Shown here one piece after another: positions 58,501 through 64,000 of a stretch of DNA of 64,000 nt; the stretch's first letter is position 1; every line of letters begins with the position of its first letter. Location: the NCBI GenBank assembly GCA_963576565.1, contig CAUYVT010000093.1:92001-156000 (forward strand), in the 5' to 3' direction. Below the pieces are notes generated by a model that did not search any database, was not told the origin of the DNA, and saw nothing but the letters and a program-made list of their open reading frames with translations. The DNA is from Aspidapion aeneum. Taxonomy: Eukaryota > Arthropoda > Insecta > Coleoptera > Brentidae. The translations under genes and the position numbers were made by a program.

Positions 58501-61500
58501 CATACAGACATACAGACATACAGACATACAGACATACAGACATACAGACATACAGACATACAGACATACAGACATACAGACATACAGACATACAGACATA
58601 CAGACATACAGACATACAGACATACAGACATACAGACATACAGACATACAGACATACAGACATACAGACATACAGACATACAGACATACAGACATACAGA
58701 CATACAGACATACAGACATACAGACATACAGACATACAGACATACAGACATACAGACATACAGACATACAGACATACAGACATACAGACATACAGACATA
58801 CAGACATACAGACATACAGACATACAGACATACAGACATACAGACATACAGACATACAGACATACAGACATACAGACATACAGACATACAGACATACAGA
58901 CATACAGACATACAGACATACAGACATACAGACATACAGACATACAGACATACAGACATACAGACATACAGACATACAGACATACAGACATACAGACATA
59001 CAGACATACAGACATACAGACATACAGACATACAGACATACAGACATACAGACATACAGACATACAGACATACAGACATACAGACATACAGACATACAGA
59101 CATACAGACATACAGACATACAGACATACAGACATACAGACATACAGACATACAGACATACAGACATACAGACATACAGACATACAGACATACAGACATA
59201 CAGACATACAGACATACAGACATACAGACATACAGACATACAGACATACAGACATACAGACATACAGACATACAGACATACAGACATACAGACATACAGA
59301 CATACAGACATACAGACATACAGACATACAGACATACAGACATACAGACATACAGACATACAGACATACAGACATACAGACATACAGACATACAGACATA
59401 CAGACATACAGACATACAGACATACAGACATACAGACATACAGACATACAGACATACAGACATACAGACATACAGACATACAGACATACAGACATACAGA
59501 CATACAGACATACAGACATACAGACATACAGACATACAGACATACAGACATACAGACATACAGACATACAGACATACAGACATACAGACATACAGACATA
59601 CAGACATACAGACATACAGACATACAGACATACAGACATACAGACATACAGACATACAGACATACAGACATACAGACATACAGACATACAGACATACAGA
59701 CATACAGACATACAGACATACAGACATACAGACATACAGACATACAGACATACAGACATACAGACATACAGACATACAGACATACAGACATACAGACATA
59801 CAGACATACAGACATACAGACATACAGACATACAGACATACAGACATACAGACATACAGACATACAGACATACAGACATACAGACATACAGACATACAGA
59901 CATACAGACATACAGACATACAGACATACAGACATACAGACATACAGACATACAGACATACAGACATACAGACATACAGACATACAGACATACAGACATA
60001 CAGACATACAGACATACAGACATACAGACATACAGACATACAGACATACAGACATACAGACATACAGACATACAGACATACAGACATACAGACATACAGA
60101 CATACAGACATACAGACATACAGACATACAGACATACAGACATACAGACATACAGACATACAGACATACAGACATACAGACATACAGACATACAGACATA
60201 CAGACATACAGACATACAGACATACAGACATACAGACATACAGACATACAGACATACAGACATACAGACATACAGACATACAGACATACAGACATACAGA
60301 CATACAGACATACAGACATACAGACATACAGACATACAGACATACAGACATACAGACATACAGACATACAGACATACAGACATACAGACATACAGACATA
60401 CAGACATACAGACATACAGACATACAGACATACAGACATACAGACATACAGACATACAGACATACAGACATACAGACATACAGACATACAGACATACAGA
60501 CATACAGACATACAGACATACACAGACATACAGACATACAGACATACAGACATACAGACATACAGACATACAGACATACAGACATACAGACATACAGACA
60601 TACAGACATACAGACATACAGACATACAGACATACAGACATACAGACATACAGACATACAGACATACAGACATACAGACATACAGACATACAGACATACA
60701 GACATACAGACATACAGACATACAGACATACAGACATACAGACATACAGACATACAGACATACAGACATACAGACATACAGACATACAGACATACAGACA
60801 TACAGACATACAGACATACAGACATACAGACATACAGACATACAGACATACAGACATACAGACATACAGACATACAGACATACAGACATACAGACATACA
60901 GACATACAGACATACAGACATACAGACATACAGACATACAGACATACAGACATACAGACATACAGACATACAGACATACAGACATACAGACATACAGACA
61001 TACAGACATACAGACATACAGACATACAGACATACAGACATACAGACATACAGACATACAGACATACAGACATACAGACATACAGACATACAGACATACA
61101 GACATACAGACATACAGACATACAGACATACAGACATACAGACATACAGACATACAGACATACAGACATACAGACATACAGACATACAGACATACAGACA
61201 TACAGACATACAGACATACAGACATACAGACATACAGACATACAGACATACAGACATACAGACATACAGACATACAGACATACAGACATACAGACATACA
61301 GACATACAGACATACAGACATACAGACATACAGACATACAGACATACAGACATACAGACATACAGACATACAGACATACAGACATACAGACATACAGACA
61401 TACAGACATACAGACATACAGACATACAGACATACAGACATACAGACATACAGACATACAGACATACAGACATACAGACATACAGACATACAGACATACA

Positions 61501-64000
61501 GACATACAGACATACAGACATACAGACATACAGACATACAGACATACAGACATACAGACATACAGACATACAGACATACAGACATACAGACATACAGACA
61601 TACAGACATACAGACATACAGACATACAGACATACAGACATACAGACATACAGACATACAGACATACAGACATACAGACATACAGACATACAGACATACA
61701 GACATACAGACATACAGACATACAGACATACAGACATACAGACATACAGACATACAGACATACAGACATACAGACATACAGACATACAGACATACAGACA
61801 TACAGACATACAGACATACAGACATACAGACATACAGACATACAGACATACAGACATACAGACATACAGACATACAGACATACAGACATACAGACATACA
61901 GACATACAGACATACAGACATACAGACATACAGACATACAGACATACAGACATACAGACATACAGACATACAGACATACAGACATACAGACATACAGACA
62001 TACAGACATACAGACATACAGACATACAGACATACAGACATACAGACATACAGACATACAGACATACAGACATACAGACATACAGACATACAGACATACA
62101 GACATACAGACATACAGACATACAGACATACAGACATACAGACATACAGACATACAGACATACAGACATACAGACATACAGACATACAGACATACAGACA
62201 TACAGACATACAGACATACAGACATACAGACATACAGACATACAGACATACAGACATACAGACATACAGACATACAGACATACAGACATACAGACATACA
62301 GACATACAGACATACAGACATACAGACATACAGACATACAGACATACAGACATACAGACATACAGACATACAGACATACAGACATACAGACATACAGACA
62401 TACAGACATACAGACATACAGACATACAGACATACAGACATACAGACATACAGACATACAGACATACAGACATACAGACATACAGACATACAGACATACA
62501 GACATACAGACATACAGACATACAGACATACAGACATACAGACATACAGACATACAGACATACAGACATACAGACATACAGACATACAGACATACAGACA
62601 TACAGACATACAGACATACAGACATACAGACATACAGACATACAGACATACAGACATACAGACATACAGACATACAGACATACAGACATACAGACATACA
62701 GACATACAGACATACAGACATACAGACATACAGACATACAGACATACAGACATACAGACATACAGACATACAGACATACAGACATACAGACATACAGACA
62801 TACAGACATACAGACATACAGACATACAGACATACAGACATACAGACATACAGACATACAGACATACAGACATACAGACATACAGACATACAGACATACA
62901 GACATACAGACATACAGACATACAGACATACAGACATACAGACATACAGACATACAGACATACAGACATACAGACATACAGACATACAGACATACAGACA
63001 TACAGACATACAGACATACAGACATACAGACATACAGACATACAGACATACAGACATACAGACATACAGACATACAGACATACAGACATACAGACATACA
63101 GACATACAGACATACAGACATACAGACATACAGACATACAGACATACAGACATACAGACATACAGACATACAGACATACAGACATACAGACATACAGACA
63201 TACAGACATACAGACATACAGACATACAGACATACAGACATACAGACATACAGACATACAGACATACAGACATACAGACATACAGACATACAGACATACA
63301 GACATACAGACATACAGACATACAGACATACAGACATACAGACATACAGACATACAGACATACAGACATACAGACATACAGACATACAGACATACAGACA
63401 TACAGACATACAGACATACAGACATACAGACATACAGACATACAGACATACAGACATACAGACATACAGACATACAGACATACAGACATACAGACATACA
63501 GACATACAGACATACAGACATACAGACATACAGACATACAGACATACAGACATACAGACATACAGACATACAGACATACAGACATACAGACATACAGACA
63601 TACAGACATACAGACATACAGACATACAGACATACAGACATACAGACATACAGACATACAGACATACAGACATACAGACATACAGACATACAGACATACA
63701 GACATACAGACATACAGACATACAGACATACAGACATACAGACATACAGACATACAGACATACAGACATACAGACATACAGACATACAGACATACAGACA
63801 TACAGACATACAGACATACAGACATACAGACATACAGACATACAGACATACAGACATACAGACATACAGACATACAGACATACAGACATACAGACATACA
63901 GACATACAGACATACAGACATACAGACATACAGACATACAGACATACAGACATACAGACATACAGACATACAGACATACAGACATACAGACATACAGACA
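55532..64000 (+). mobile_element. Hairpin-ended element H, copy 3, with giant internal array
   Basis: Same left half as the other two copies: TACTCTGCCAAT start, AGCTCACAC hairpin (55,557-55,597), three ~115-bp tandem units (55,605-55,950) and GCCAAGCGGTTTTTGAGTTATG directly before the microsatellite. The microsatellite then fills the rest of the window, so the right hairpin is not reached. The insertion is in repeat D; the empty site is at 12,778-12,792. Confidence 0.9.
56059..64000 (+). repeat. (ACAGACAT)n array, at least 7.9 kb
   Basis: About 990 head-to-tail 8-bp units. I found only a few faults: one substitution at 56,139 (A to G), a half-unit slip near 57,890, a 3-base loss near 58,005 and a 2-base phase slip near 60,521. 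Long stretches between these are perfect. The unit has no stop codon in any frame of either strand, so all six frames are open. On the minus strand each gives an endless MSVCLYVC cycle. This is a property of the repeat, not evidence of a gene. The array runs off the window. Confidence 0.97.

Noticed and set aside
55959..63993. Three minus-strand open frames of more than 2,600 codons (MSVCLYVC repeats)
   Set aside because: They are the translation of a pure 8-bp repeat that has no stop in any frame; identical in all frames and no other coding sign.
56059..64000. CRISPR or telomere array
   Set aside because: The units are 8 bp with no spacers, and the sequence is not the insect telomere repeat TTAGG. 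It starts inside a dispersed transposon.

Overview
The window is eukaryotic, intergenic and very repeat-rich. It is AT-rich and holds no complete host gene. BEL/Pao and gypsy LTR elements, CR1/L2-like and RTE-like LINEs, a mariner/IS630-type DDE relic, THAP-domain exons and many repeats carrying the short ACACCCTGTA-type motif together suggest an insect with a large genome, possibly a beetle. The species level is inference.

Layout. 1-13,260: old repeats, namely a diverged copy of the end of the unit described below, a 400-bp dispersed repeat, a broken THAP exon, an inverted-arm element, a palindrome with ~142-bp tandem subrepeats, a hairpin-ended element with a short microsatellite, a nearly intact RTE-like LINE on the minus strand, and low-complexity DNA with two or three possible exon fragments. 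13,261-45,455: two tandem copies of one ~3.3-kb unit (A 13,261-27,121; B 27,122-45,455), each swollen by insertions. Unit A carries a 4.57-kb element at a TTAA site and a BEL element (20,118-26,090) that itself carries a 715-bp foldback element. Unit B carries a hairpin-ended element (28,249-28,977), a CR1/L2-like LINE (29,155-40,672) that itself received a truncated RTE-like LINE and a second BEL element (33,669-40,193), and a second CR1/L2-like LINE (42,680-45,419). Because each unit is the empty site for insertions in the other, most boundaries are known to the base or within a few bases.

45,554-52,582: a degraded DDE transposase gene split by a gypsy element (45,984-52,446, TSD TTAT). The gypsy element has an internal inverted duplication that flips its RNase H region. 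52,582-55,531: further repeats. 55,532-64,000: a third copy of the hairpin-ended element whose internal microsatellite has grown to at least 7.9 kb of nearly perfect 8-bp units and runs off the window.

Function. Nothing here looks like a host pathway. The coding sequences are retroelement gag/pol and LINE ORFs, all broken by stops, frameshifts, deletions or inversion, except that LINE 42,680-45,419 keeps an open RT frame. The main interest is structural: a readable record of nested insertions after a tandem duplication, and conversion of a transposon-borne microsatellite into a satellite-sized array. Repeat boundaries and divergence counts were made by eye.
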